Assembly: GCA_046160485.1 (NCBI GenBank)
Contig: JBJXGV010000028.1
Location: 1-64,000 of the forward strand
Reading direction: 5' to 3'
Origin: JBJXGV01 sp046160485
GTDB taxonomy: Bacteria; Orphanbacterota; Orphanbacteria; JBJXGV01
DNA: 64,000 bases
Shown here: positions 16,544-24,055 of the stretch, piece after piece
Position numbering within the stretch: the stretch's first letter is position 1
Layout of the letters: each line of letters opens with the position of its first letter
Program-made: the position numbers and the translations under genes
Notes under the pieces: generated by a model
Seen by the model: the letters and a program-made list of their open reading frames with translations, nothing else
Databases searched by the model: none
What the model was told of the DNA's origin: nothing

Positions 16544-17572
16544 ATGGAAGCGATGGAACGGCTCGCGTACGACGTGGACGATCACGTTCCGTTGAGTTCC
16601 TCGTTCGACGGCGGGTTGTGGTCCCGCAGCGCGCGGAATCGCGTCGATCGCCGCGGAGGCGACGACGTCGAGACGGCCCCGGTCGAGACACTTCCTGCGA
16701 AGAAGGAGCGCGTCGCATCGAAGGACGCGATCGGACTCTACCTTGTCGATATTCGCCGCTACCGCCTTCTGACCCGCGAGGAAGAGGTTCGTTACGCTCG
16801 AGCGGCGAGCGCGGGAGATCGCGAGGCTCGCGATGTGCTCATCACTCGTAACCTGCGCCTTGTCGTCTCGATCGCGAAGCGCTATCAGGGGCTCGGGCTC
16901 GCGTTCGGCGACCTCATCGAGGAGGGGAACCTCGGTCTTATGCGGTCCGTCGAGCGATTCGATTGGAAGCGCGGGCTGCGGTTCTCAACGTACGCCTCGA
17001 AGTGGATTCGGCAGGGGATCACCCGGTCTCTCGCGAACAAGAGTCGCACCGTCAGAATCCCGTCGAACGTCCTCACGCTGATCCGTCAAATCTCGCAGCT
17101 GCAACTCTCTCTCTGGCAGCGAGAGGGCCGGCGAATCTCCAATGACGACATCTGCCAGCATCTGCGAATCTCGCGCAACCGGCTCGCCGAAGTGCACGGA
17201 CTTACGCAGAGTACGCTCTCGCTCGACTATCCGGTCGACCCGGTGATCGGCCGTCACAAGTTGCACGACATTCTTCCGGCGGAAGACGCCGCGGATCCGG
17301 CGGACTCGGCACTGCGCGCGCTCGAGGGGCGCCACGTCAGCCGCCTACTCGACGCGCTCTCGCCTCGCGAGCGGCTCGTGCTTCGCCTGCGATTCGGGTT
17401 CGACGGCGACGACGCGCGATCGCTGGAAGAGACCGGAAAGGTGCTCGGCGTGACACGGGAACGGATTCGCCAGATCGAAGGGCGGGCGCTTGCGAAACTT
17501 CGCGCGTGCGTCACGAGCGCCGAGTGGAGCCGCGCGGCGTCCGCACACCAAGGAGTCGAGGGAACGGCGTAG
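16544..17572 (+). CDS. Group-2 sigma-70 family RNA polymerase sigma factor (RpoS/RpoD-like)
   Basis: 342 residues. Region 1.2 (DAIGLYLVDIRRYRLLTREE, about 62–82), region 2 (NLRLVVSIAKRYQGLGLAFG ... RFSTYASKWIRQGITR, about 100–165), region 3 and region 4 (LSPRERLVLRLRFGFDG ... LGVTRERIRQIEGRAL, about 265–325) are all present. There is no long region 1.1 as in housekeeping RpoD. It is therefore an alternative, group-2 factor. ATG 16544 follows AGGAGG by 7 bases; in-frame starts upstream (from 16421) have no ribosome site. Which genes it reads is unknown; the sigma-54-type promoter in front suggests it sits below sigma-54 in a cascade. Confidence 0.88.
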   Translation: MEAMERLAYDVDDHVPLSSSFDGGLWSRSARNRVDRRGGDDVETAPVETLPAKKERVASKDAIGLYLVDIRRYRLLTREEEVRYARAASAGDREARDVLITRNLRLVVSIAKRYQGLGLAFGDLIEEGNLGLMRSVERFDWKRGLRFSTYASKWIRQGITRSLANKSRTVRIPSNVLTLIRQISQLQLSLWQREGRRISNDDICQHLRISRNRLAEVHGLTQSTLSLDYPVDPVIGRHKLHDILPAEDAADPADSALRALEGRHVSRLLDALSPRERLVLRLRFGFDGDDARSLEETGKVLGVTRERIRQIEGRALAKLRACVTSAEWSRAASAHQGVEGTA

Positions 17573-17661
17573 CGCGCCGTTCGCGAGGAATTCAACCGGA
17601 GGCGTACCCTAGCCCTCCTGCGCTGGTCTGACCCGCCAGCCGCTAGGGGAGCCGACGGATC

Positions 17662-17693
17662 GGGGCGAGCCGCAGGGCTCGCCCCTCGTTTTG
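17662..17693 (+). terminator. Rho-independent terminator after the sigma factor gene
   Basis: GGGGCGAGCC at 17662–17671 pairs perfectly with GGCTCGCCCC at 17676–17685 around a GCAG loop and is followed by TCGTTTTG. It is about 90 bases past the sigma factor stop. Confidence 0.9.
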
Positions 17694-17781
17694 CTGTTCA
17701 ATCTTTGTCCATCGCCACCCTCATGCTCCTGGCGGCACCTGCCGATACCTTGGCGGCCGCCCAATAGGAGGGACGCACGCC

Positions 17782-18018
17782 ATGTGGCTTCTCGCATTGA
17801 TCCCGTTGTACCTGGCTCTCGCGTTTGCCGTCGCGCGCTTCTGTCACCTGAATACCCGGCTCGATGAGACGACGTCGGACTACTTCAGCGTCGTCGAGGC
17901 GGAGCGGCGCGCTGAGATCGTGCTCGATTCTGCGCGCCGCGAACTCTCACGCAGCCGCTCGATCGTTGCCGGCGCGAAGAGCGAAGAGGTTCTCGAGACG
18001 ATCGGCAGCCGTTCGTAG
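17782..18018 (+). CDS. Small membrane-anchored helical protein, unknown function
   Basis: 78 residues. An N-terminal transmembrane helix (WLLALIPLYLALAFAVARF) is followed by a charged amphipathic helix (SVVEAERRAEIVLDSARREL) that could form a coiled coil. A strong AGGAGGG ribosome site ends 9 bases before the ATG. It stands between two terminator-like hairpins (17662–17693 and 18055–18090), so it appears to be its own transcript. I recognise no family. Position between an alternative sigma factor and a PspF-like activator suggests, but does not show, a membrane-stress role. Confidence 0.65.
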   Translation: MWLLALIPLYLALAFAVARFCHLNTRLDETTSDYFSVVEAERRAEIVLDSARRELSRSRSIVAGAKSEEVLETIGSRS

Positions 18019-18054
18019 CTTCCGGCCGTCACGGTTATCGCTTCGTTCTCGAAC

Positions 18055-18090
18055 AAGAGGCGTCTCGCTCTACGGCGGGGCGCCTCTTTT
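18055..18090 (+). terminator. Probable terminator after the 78-residue protein gene
   Basis: AAGAGGCG at 18055–18062 pairs with CGCCTCTT at 18081–18088, followed by further T residues. The loop is long (18 bases), which lowers confidence; it lies just before the promoter at 18122. Confidence 0.65.
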
Positions 18091-18121
18091 CGTTCGTTGC
18101 GATCGCGCCGTGAATCCCGCA

Positions 18122-18151
18122 TTGACACTCGTCGACGGCGCTGCCGATAAT
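18122..18151 (+). promoter_or_regulatory. Strong sigma-70-type promoter
   Basis: TTGACA at 18122–18127, an 18-base spacer, GATAAT at 18146–18151. It is the best -35/-10 match I found. Transcription would begin near 18158, about 28 bases before the ATG of the 50-residue membrane protein, and continue into the TPR lipoprotein gene. Confidence 0.75.
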
Positions 18152-18185
18152 GCCCCGAACGCATCTTGCAGATGACGAGGGGACG

Positions 18186-18338
18186 ATGTCGAAGAAGAGT
18201 GGTCAAACAAACGAACGCGCGCCGCGAACCGATACGCGCGGTCGCGACGAAGAGCCGCTCGATATCCCGACTTTGCTTTGGGCGCTGGGAATTCTAGCCG
18301 TCCTCGTGATTCTCCAGCGGCTGATCTGGGGCGAATGA
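18186..18338 (+). CDS. 50-residue single-pass membrane protein, unknown function
   Basis: MSKKSGQTNERAPRTDTRGR begins a hydrophilic basic N-terminus, then comes one membrane helix (IPTLLWALGILAVLVILQRL) and the end IWGE. GAGGGG at 18177–18182 serves as ribosome site, and the promoter at 18122 lies just upstream. The stop overlaps the ATG of the TPR lipoprotein (ATGA), so the two are co-translated. It resembles tail-anchored small membrane proteins in size and layout; no family is recognised. Confidence 0.7.
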   Translation: MSKKSGQTNERAPRTDTRGRDEEPLDIPTLLWALGILAVLVILQRLIWGE

Positions 18339-19192
18339 CGTCGCAAAATTTAGGACCTCCGCCTCGAAATGCGCGTCGCTTCGTTTTTGCGCGAAGCCTC
18401 GTCGCCTTGCTCGCCTGTGGCGGGCTTCTCGCTGGCGTTGCGTGTGGGCCTCGCCCGGAGCAGCTCATGGCCGAAGCCGCGGCGCTTGTCGCCGCGGGGA
18501 ATCACGAAGGCGCTATCCCCATCTACGAGCGCCTGCTTTCGAAGGATCCAGACGATCTCCAAGTCCGTCACGACTACGCCCTCGCGCTGACGCGCGCGGA
18601 CAAAGGAAACGCCGCGATCGAGCAGTGGCTTAGGCTTCTCGAGAAGAATCCGAACTCATCCGAAGCTCGGTACTGGTTAGGGATCGCGTACGTCTCGATC
18701 GAGAAAATCGAGCAAGCCGTCCAGCAGTGGGTAAAAGTCGTGGAGATCGACTCGACGCACATCTCCGCTCACTACAACTTGGGTTTTGCGTACGTTCGAA
18801 TGGGACTCTTTCCATTGGCCGTGGAGGAGTGGTCGCAGGCGTTGCTCATCGATCCGACCCATCTCGAAGCTCGCGTCAATCGCGGGCGGATTCGCGTCGC
18901 TCAGGGTGACGTGACGGGGGGCCTCGAGGACTTCCTCGTGGCGATCGCGATCAAGCCGGACGATGCGATTAACTGGTGCTCACTCGGCGAGACCTACTTT
19001 CTCCTCGGCGACTCCGCGAAGGCGATTGCTTCGATAGACACATTTTTGGTCAAGCAGACCGGCCTCGACGAAGTTGCGAGTCGCGCTAGAAAACTTCGCG
19101 AAGACATTGTCGCGGGAACGCAACCGCCGAAAATCGAGTATCGCCCGTTCTTGTTTCAGTCCTCGCGCCCCGCCGCGACAAAGCCGCAGTAA
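18335..19192 (+). CDS. TPR-repeat lipoprotein
   Basis: 285 residues from ATG 18335. The N-terminal hydrophobic segment ends in LLAGVAC, an acceptable but not canonical lipobox (Gly at -3). About six TPR units follow from residue 45 to 250 (for example EAAALVAAGNHEGAIPIYER, ARYWLGIAYVSIEKIEQAVQ, AHYNLGFAYVRMGLFPLAVE). TPRs bind other proteins; the partner is unknown. It is coupled to the 50-residue membrane protein upstream and precedes the sigma-54 activator gene, which has its own sigma-54-type promoter. Confidence 0.75.
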   Translation: MTSQNLGPPPRNARRFVFARSLVALLACGGLLAGVACGPRPEQLMAEAAALVAAGNHEGAIPIYERLLSKDPDDLQVRHDYALALTRADKGNAAIEQWLRLLEKNPNSSEARYWLGIAYVSIEKIEQAVQQWVKVVEIDSTHISAHYNLGFAYVRMGLFPLAVEEWSQALLIDPTHLEARVNRGRIRVAQGDVTGGLEDFLVAIAIKPDDAINWCSLGETYFLLGDSAKAIASIDTFLVKQTGLDEVASRARKLREDIVAGTQPPKIEYRPFLFQSSRPAATKPQ

Positions 19193-19265
19193 AGAGATCT
19201 TGTCTCACGCGCACATTGCGTGCGCCCCCGCGACGACATTGCAACAGCTTCGCGACGCCGCGAGC

Positions 19266-19282
19266 CTGGCACGTCGCCTGCT
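19266..19282 (+). promoter_or_regulatory. Sigma-54 (-24/-12) promoter of the activator gene
   Basis: CTGGCACGTCGCCTGCT. It fits the consensus YTGGCACG-N4-YTGCW at every defined position, with the invariant GG (19268–19269) and GC (19280–19281) 12 bases apart. Predicted transcription start is near 19293, about 32 bases before the TTG start codon of a sigma-54 activator. Confidence 0.7.
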
Positions 19283-19324
19283 TGATGACCTCTCGCTGTC
19301 CCAACCCCAAGAGAGGAGGTCACC

Positions 19325-20359
19325 TTGCCCGAGACACCTACACTCGCCGGCCTCGTGGCGCGAAGCGCCGCGTCCGAGTCGCTCTTCCGAACGGTGCGGC
19401 GCCTCGCCGACTCGTCCGTTTCGGTGCTCATCGAAGGCGAAAGCGGTGTCGGAAAGGAACTCGTGGCGCGCGCGCTTCACATGTGGGGGAGTCGCTCGCG
19501 GCGCCGCTTCGTCGTGGGCAATTGCGCGGCGATACCGGAAGCGCTCGCGGAGGCAGAATTGTTCGGGCACATGGCGGGCGCCTTCACCGGCGCGCTTCGC
19601 GAGCGTCGCGGCATGTTCGAGGCGGCGGACGGAGGGACATTTTTTCTCGACGAACTCGGTGAGATGCCTCCTTCGCTTCAGGCGAAACTTCTCCGCGTCC
19701 TCGAGGACGGCGAGTACCGCCGCCTCGGAGACAACGAGACGCGCCAGGCCAACGTCCGAATCGTCACGGCGACGAACCGCGACATGGAGGCCGAGGTTCG
19801 CGACGAGCGGTTCCGCGAAGACCTCTACTACAGGCTCTCCGTCGTGAAACTTCGCGTGCCGCCTCTGCGAGAACGCCGCGATGAAATCCTCGAGCTCGCC
19901 CTTCACTTCTTGACGCGCGCGGCTTGCGCAGGGAACACCGGCTCGCTTCGCCTTTCGGACGAAGCCGCCGCGTGCCTGCTTTCGCACGATTGGCCGGGCA
20001 ACGTGCGCGAACTCAAGAACGAGATGGAAAGGGCCGCCGCGCTGCACGAAGGAGGCGACGAGGTCGGGTTCTCTGCGCTCTCCGCGAGGGTGCGTGGCCA
20101 GAGCGATCCGGCCCATCGCGCGGAAGACGGTTTCCGCTTTCGCGAACGCATCACGGACGTCGAGAGGTCGCTAATCTGCGAGGCGCTCGATCGGTACGAG
20201 TGGAACAAGACGCGCGTGGCGCGCGAACTCGGAATGACGCGCCAGGGCCTCGCGAAGAAAATGGCGCGCTTCGGTATACCGCTTCGGCGGCATCGGAGCG
20301 ATCGCGGTCTTGGCGTTTCCGGCGGCGCACCCGGGGCGATGTGGAGCGCGCGGATTTAG
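19325..20359 (+). CDS. Sigma-54-dependent transcriptional activator without a sensory domain (PspF-like)
   Basis: 344 residues from TTG 19325, with AGGAGGT ending 4 bases upstream. The AAA+ domain begins almost at once (about residues 10–235): Walker A GESGVGKE, the sigma-54-contact loop GAFTGA, Walker B GGTFFLDELGEM, and an arginine-finger region FREDLYYRLSV. A Fis-type helix-turn-helix closes it (about 285–325, WNKTRVARELGMTRQGLAKK). There is no receiver, GAF or PAS domain, so activity must be set by another protein or by its own amount, as with PspF. A sigma-54-type promoter in front implies positive autoregulation. The stop overlaps the stop of the convergent gene. Confidence 0.92.
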   Translation: MPETPTLAGLVARSAASESLFRTVRRLADSSVSVLIEGESGVGKELVARALHMWGSRSRRRFVVGNCAAIPEALAEAELFGHMAGAFTGALRERRGMFEAADGGTFFLDELGEMPPSLQAKLLRVLEDGEYRRLGDNETRQANVRIVTATNRDMEAEVRDERFREDLYYRLSVVKLRVPPLRERRDEILELALHFLTRAACAGNTGSLRLSDEAAACLLSHDWPGNVRELKNEMERAAALHEGGDEVGFSALSARVRGQSDPAHRAEDGFRFRERITDVERSLICEALDRYEWNKTRVARELGMTRQGLAKKMARFGIPLRRHRSDRGLGVSGGAPGAMWSARI

Positions 20360-22476
20360 TAGAGCGCAGCCCCCTCCATCTCCGCGGACGGAGCGAGCCC
20401 GAGTTCCTGCAGCACGGTAGGCGCCAGGTCGATGATGTGCGGGTTCGCCTTCGTCACCGGCCGGCGCGAAAAGAGCACCCCACGCGTAATCTCTTCGTCG
20501 ACGGAGCAGTGGTCGCCGCTCCATTTGTCCAGGTTCGGGACGACGGTTTCGCGCGGGACTCCGCCGAGCGCGGTCTGCCACGAAACGCGGTACCCCTCCT
20601 CGAATCCGATGACCAGATCCGGCGCGTCGTCGATGTAAGGCCCTTTGAAGATCTCCGCGCCGTCGTAGGCGTTCCGAATCACCCGCGCGCCGGTTTCCGG
20701 ATCGACAAACTCTTCGAGCATGGCGATGAGCTCGCGCTTCAACTCCGGGACCGCGGCCGGGTCGACGATGCCCTTCGCCTCGCGCCCCTTCACGTTGAAG
20801 AAAACGAGTCCGAGGCCCAAAGAGTACGCGCGCGTTCCCGACCAATCGACGTTCTGAAAGAAGTCGCCGTCGCTGAAAAGGTCGTCGAGCTTGTACTGCG
20901 GGTTATCCATGTTCTTGAGCTTCATGTAGCCGTTCCGAACGAGCCACGTGTTGATGTTGACGCCGCGACGGAACGAGTTGAATCCATGATCCGAGATGAC
21001 GAAGAACGCGGCGTCCTCAGGGACGCGGTCGAGTGCTTTTCCGACGATGGTGTCCATCCGCTTGTAGACGTCCGAAATCATCTCGCCGTAGTTCGCCGCG
21101 AGTGTCGAGTCGTAGCGCGGGTGCGTCGTGTCGAGGAGGCGATACATCATGTGTTGGATCCGATCCGTTTCCGAGAACACGGAGACGAAGAGGTCCCACG
21201 GTTTCGTCTCCATGAGGTGGAACGTCATCTTCTCGCGGTTGTCCATGATCTCCATGAGGTCATCGTAGAACGGTTCTTCACCGATCCGTTCCTCCTTCAG
21301 GCCCGCGGTCTCTTCGGGCCACCCGCGCGATTTGTAATGGCCGCAGAGATCGTGAAGTTCCTTCCCGAGCGACTTCGGACTCGTGAACGCGAACGGCGGA
21401 TCGACGGGATCAAAATCGATCGGCGAGAGATAGATCCGCACTTCGTCCCCGAGCGACACGGGATAGAACTTGCAGATCCCCTTCACCGCGACGATCGGCG
21501 TGACGGGAAACTTCACCTCGAACCACTCGCTCCATTTCCCCTCGGCGACCGTTTGCTCCTCTCCATCGAGGTCGACATGCATCGTTTTCGCCGCGTGATC
21601 GATACGGAAGGTGACGGGAATCGATAGCTCGTCTTTCTCGCCGAGGGCGGCGAGTTCACGCTGCTTCTCTTTCTTCTCGTTGAAGAGCTTGTTCTTCTCG
21701 CCTGGTTTTTGCTCTTTCGCGATGCGCTCCGACAGCGCGCTGATTTCTTTCTGAATCTCGCCCTTCTTTTGGCTCACGACGGGATTCCATGGGCCGACGA
21801 CCGCGGTCTCGATCAAGCCGTCCTTCTCCACGACGGAGAACACCTTTCCGCCCATCTCGGTGTCGACGGCGCCCGCTCCACCGAGGTCGGTTGCGAAGTA
21901 TTGAAACGTCGCTTGCGTTCCGCGCAGGTCAGGAACACCGAGCCCCGAGAACATGTAGCCGTTCTTCAGGGGCTCAGGTGGGAACGTGACCGGAATCTGG
22001 TAGCAGACGGCTCGTTTGCCCCCGTCCGAGGCGATTTGCCAGAAGGGAACGCCGCGGCGCAGGTTGATCACTTGCGGGCGCTTGATCGGCAGAAATCCCC
22101 AAAGGAATTTTGGCTTCACGGGCTCGGCCGTGGCGATGTTCGGGAAGTAGGTCTTCGTGTCGCGCCGGAGGAAGTCGTAGATCCCGTGCTTGCCCGGGTT
22201 CGCGCCGATCGAGAATGACGCCCACGCGACGGGGGACTCCGGGGGCTTCGTCGTGGCCAATTCCGTCATCGTGCCGCGGCTTGCGAGCGCTTTGAGGTTT
22301 GGAAGTTCGCCGCGATCCCACATCGAGCGAATGATGTCAGGATCCGCGCCGTCGAATCCGAGGATGACGACCTTTTGCGTCGTCGATGCCTCGGGAGCGC
22401 GGACGGAGTGATGTAGAAACGCGCTCAGCGGAACAAGCACGAGCGCGACGATAAGCAAGACCTTCTTGATCGACAT
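20356..22476 (-). CDS. Alkaline-phosphatase-superfamily phosphodiesterase/nucleotide pyrophosphatase-like protein
   Basis: 706 residues. An N-terminal signal or anchor helix (SIKKVLLIVALVLVPLSAFL) precedes a type I phosphodiesterase/nucleotide pyrophosphatase fold. VVILGFDGADPDIIRSMWDR carries the first metal Asp, PPESPVAWASFSIGANPGKHG the nucleophile region, SETDRIQHMMYR and FFVISDHGFNSF further metal ligands, and WSGDHC the late His. Residues ~230–275 (KKGEIQKEISALSERIAKEQ) look like a coiled-coil insertion, followed by a β-rich insertion. ATG 22476 was chosen because MSIKKVLL starts the signal; the frame upstream is a shadow. The substrate is unknown; phosphonate, nucleotide or lipid headgroups are all possible. 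It converges on and overlaps the stop of the sigma-54 activator. Confidence 0.82.
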   Translation of the reverse strand: MSIKKVLLIVALVLVPLSAFLHHSVRAPEASTTQKVVILGFDGADPDIIRSMWDRGELPNLKALASRGTMTELATTKPPESPVAWASFSIGANPGKHGIYDFLRRDTKTYFPNIATAEPVKPKFLWGFLPIKRPQVINLRRGVPFWQIASDGGKRAVCYQIPVTFPPEPLKNGYMFSGLGVPDLRGTQATFQYFATDLGGAGAVDTEMGGKVFSVVEKDGLIETAVVGPWNPVVSQKKGEIQKEISALSERIAKEQKPGEKNKLFNEKKEKQRELAALGEKDELSIPVTFRIDHAAKTMHVDLDGEEQTVAEGKWSEWFEVKFPVTPIVAVKGICKFYPVSLGDEVRIYLSPIDFDPVDPPFAFTSPKSLGKELHDLCGHYKSRGWPEETAGLKEERIGEEPFYDDLMEIMDNREKMTFHLMETKPWDLFVSVFSETDRIQHMMYRLLDTTHPRYDSTLAANYGEMISDVYKRMDTIVGKALDRVPEDAAFFVISDHGFNSFRRGVNINTWLVRNGYMKLKNMDNPQYKLDDLFSDGDFFQNVDWSGTRAYSLGLGLVFFNVKGREAKGIVDPAAVPELKRELIAMLEEFVDPETGARVIRNAYDGAEIFKGPYIDDAPDLVIGFEEGYRVSWQTALGGVPRETVVPNLDKWSGDHCSVDEEITRGVLFSRRPVTKANPHIIDLAPTVLQELGLAPSAEMEGAALY

Positions 22477-22800
22477 CGTTTTGCAATCTCCTGCATTTTC
22501 TCTGGGGGAGGTGCGAAGCGTGCGCGCCGCCGAAGTCGATCCACGAGTGCTGGTGCATGTGGACCACGAACGCGAAGCCAATCGCGAGGGCCTCTGGCGC
22601 CGACTCCGCGCACGTTTACATTCACGCGACGCGCGATGTTAGCCCGCGCGGCGCGGGGTCGTCAAGCGAAGCGAGCCCGCGGCCGTCGATCGGCTTCGAA
22701 CACCCGCACGAAACCGCCCGAAACGAACACAATTGACGCTCGTGATGGGCTCCGGTACCGCAGCAGGGATGCCGATACTTCTAGCGGGCAATTCCGTTCG
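22477..22800. other. Intergenic region between divergent genes
   Basis: 324 bases with no supported gene. On the plus strand TTGACG (22733–22738), 17 bases, then TACCGC (22756–22761) is a weak promoter candidate for the gene at 22801. On the minus strand an AGGAG ribosome site lies about 11 bases before the phosphodiesterase ATG. No clear terminator or repeat is visible. Confidence 0.5.
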
Positions 22801-24024
22801 ATGCGCGGGGGGCGAGTCGTGGCGATTGAGCTAGCAAAAGAAATGGAGCATCGGATCTCCGACGAGGAGCGGCTTCTTACTCGGTTCTTCGGGACGATCG
22901 GGCTCGCGGATCGGGAGCACGTTCTCGGCGCGATCCTCACGGAGCTTGGAGTCGAGGTCGCGCGGAGCGAGCTGGCGCGAATACAGGTTCAGCTCTGGCA
23001 GCCCTATTTTCGTGCAACACCCGCCGTGCTCATCGAAGGCGAGACGACACTCTTCTTCGTTGAGGGACCGCGAGATCTCGCGGCGTCGACCGATCGCCTG
23101 ACAGCGGAGTTCGACGAGGGAATGAAGGGCTCGAGCCAGTTTGCATTGATTCTCATCACGAGCGATGCGCGCGAACCGGAAGAGATCGTACGGTTGCGTG
23201 AATCCCTCGCGGCGCGGCACAAGTCCGGCCGGGTTGTTTGGGCGAGTTGGGGAAGGCTCTACAAACGCGTTCACTCACTCTCGACGGTCGACTCGCTCGA
23301 CCCGGTTTCGCGGCGGCTCTGCGTCGAGATGTGCAGTGCGCTCGAGGAGCGGAAGCTCTCCTCGTTCGTCGGGTTCCCGAGCGGCGCGTACGAAGCGGCC
23401 GTGCAAGCGCGCGTCGACCTGCGCAATTTCCTTCACCACGCCGAGATGTTCGCCGAAGAGGTTAGCGCTGCGCTCGAGGTGCGCGGGGTCGCGGCCTTCC
23501 ACGTCGACGCCCGCGGTCAGGACTCGCCGCCGCCGCTCGTCGCGTCGCATCTGATGTGGTCGTTCCGCGACGAATCGTGGGACGACTTCGAGCTCGCGCG
23601 CTGCTCGTTCTACATGAAGCTTTTCCTCGAGAGCCCGGTCGTCTGGCTCGGGTATCGGCTCGACCTTTCCGACACGGCGCGACGTGCGTTCGTGACGGAG
23701 AAGCGCGGGGCGCTCGCAGCCGCAATGGAGAAGCGTGAGGACCTCGCGCTGATTCTGCAGACGGGCGAAGAGATCGCGGGAATCTCGCGCAAGGTCACGC
23801 ACGGCCAAGGCGGCCTCGGGTTCCTGGAGGGGCGCGATGCCCTCGCGGGCGTCGCGCACGCCGATCTGATCGTCGCGATCCCGGAGGCCGATCTTTCCTC
23901 CGCGGCGCTCCCGGCGCTCGTGGTCGAGCGGCTCGCGTGGTTGCGCGAAGAGGTTCAAGGCGCGGGGCTCTCGCCGAAGCGTGACACGGAGCCGGCAAAG
24001 CGCTTCGTCATCACCAATCTCTAG
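22801..24024 (+). CDS. Uncharacterised protein with a possible degenerate PD-(D/E)XK nuclease-like core
   Basis: 407 residues from ATG 22801 (GTG 22819 is also possible; neither has a good ribosome site). No signal peptide or membrane helix. The layout recalls large uncharacterised nuclease-like families: a β-hairpin PAVLIEGETTLFFVEG near residue 78, where active relatives would carry P-D and E-x-K; a segment ILITSDAREPEEIVRLRES; VWASWGRLYKRVHSL; then an LxxxLEExKLSSFVGF-type motif near 180. Here the catalytic Asp and Lys positions appear replaced by Ala and Pro. The C-terminal half has no motif I recognise. The family link is a judgement from pattern, not a search result. Confidence 0.6.
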   Translation: MRGGRVVAIELAKEMEHRISDEERLLTRFFGTIGLADREHVLGAILTELGVEVARSELARIQVQLWQPYFRATPAVLIEGETTLFFVEGPRDLAASTDRLTAEFDEGMKGSSQFALILITSDAREPEEIVRLRESLAARHKSGRVVWASWGRLYKRVHSLSTVDSLDPVSRRLCVEMCSALEERKLSSFVGFPSGAYEAAVQARVDLRNFLHHAEMFAEEVSAALEVRGVAAFHVDARGQDSPPPLVASHLMWSFRDESWDDFELARCSFYMKLFLESPVVWLGYRLDLSDTARRAFVTEKRGALAAAMEKREDLALILQTGEEIAGISRKVTHGQGGLGFLEGRDALAGVAHADLIVAIPEADLSSAALPALVVERLAWLREEVQGAGLSPKRDTEPAKRFVITNL

Positions 24025-24055
24025 CCGGCCGCAATCTCACCTCAAGAATTCGCGA

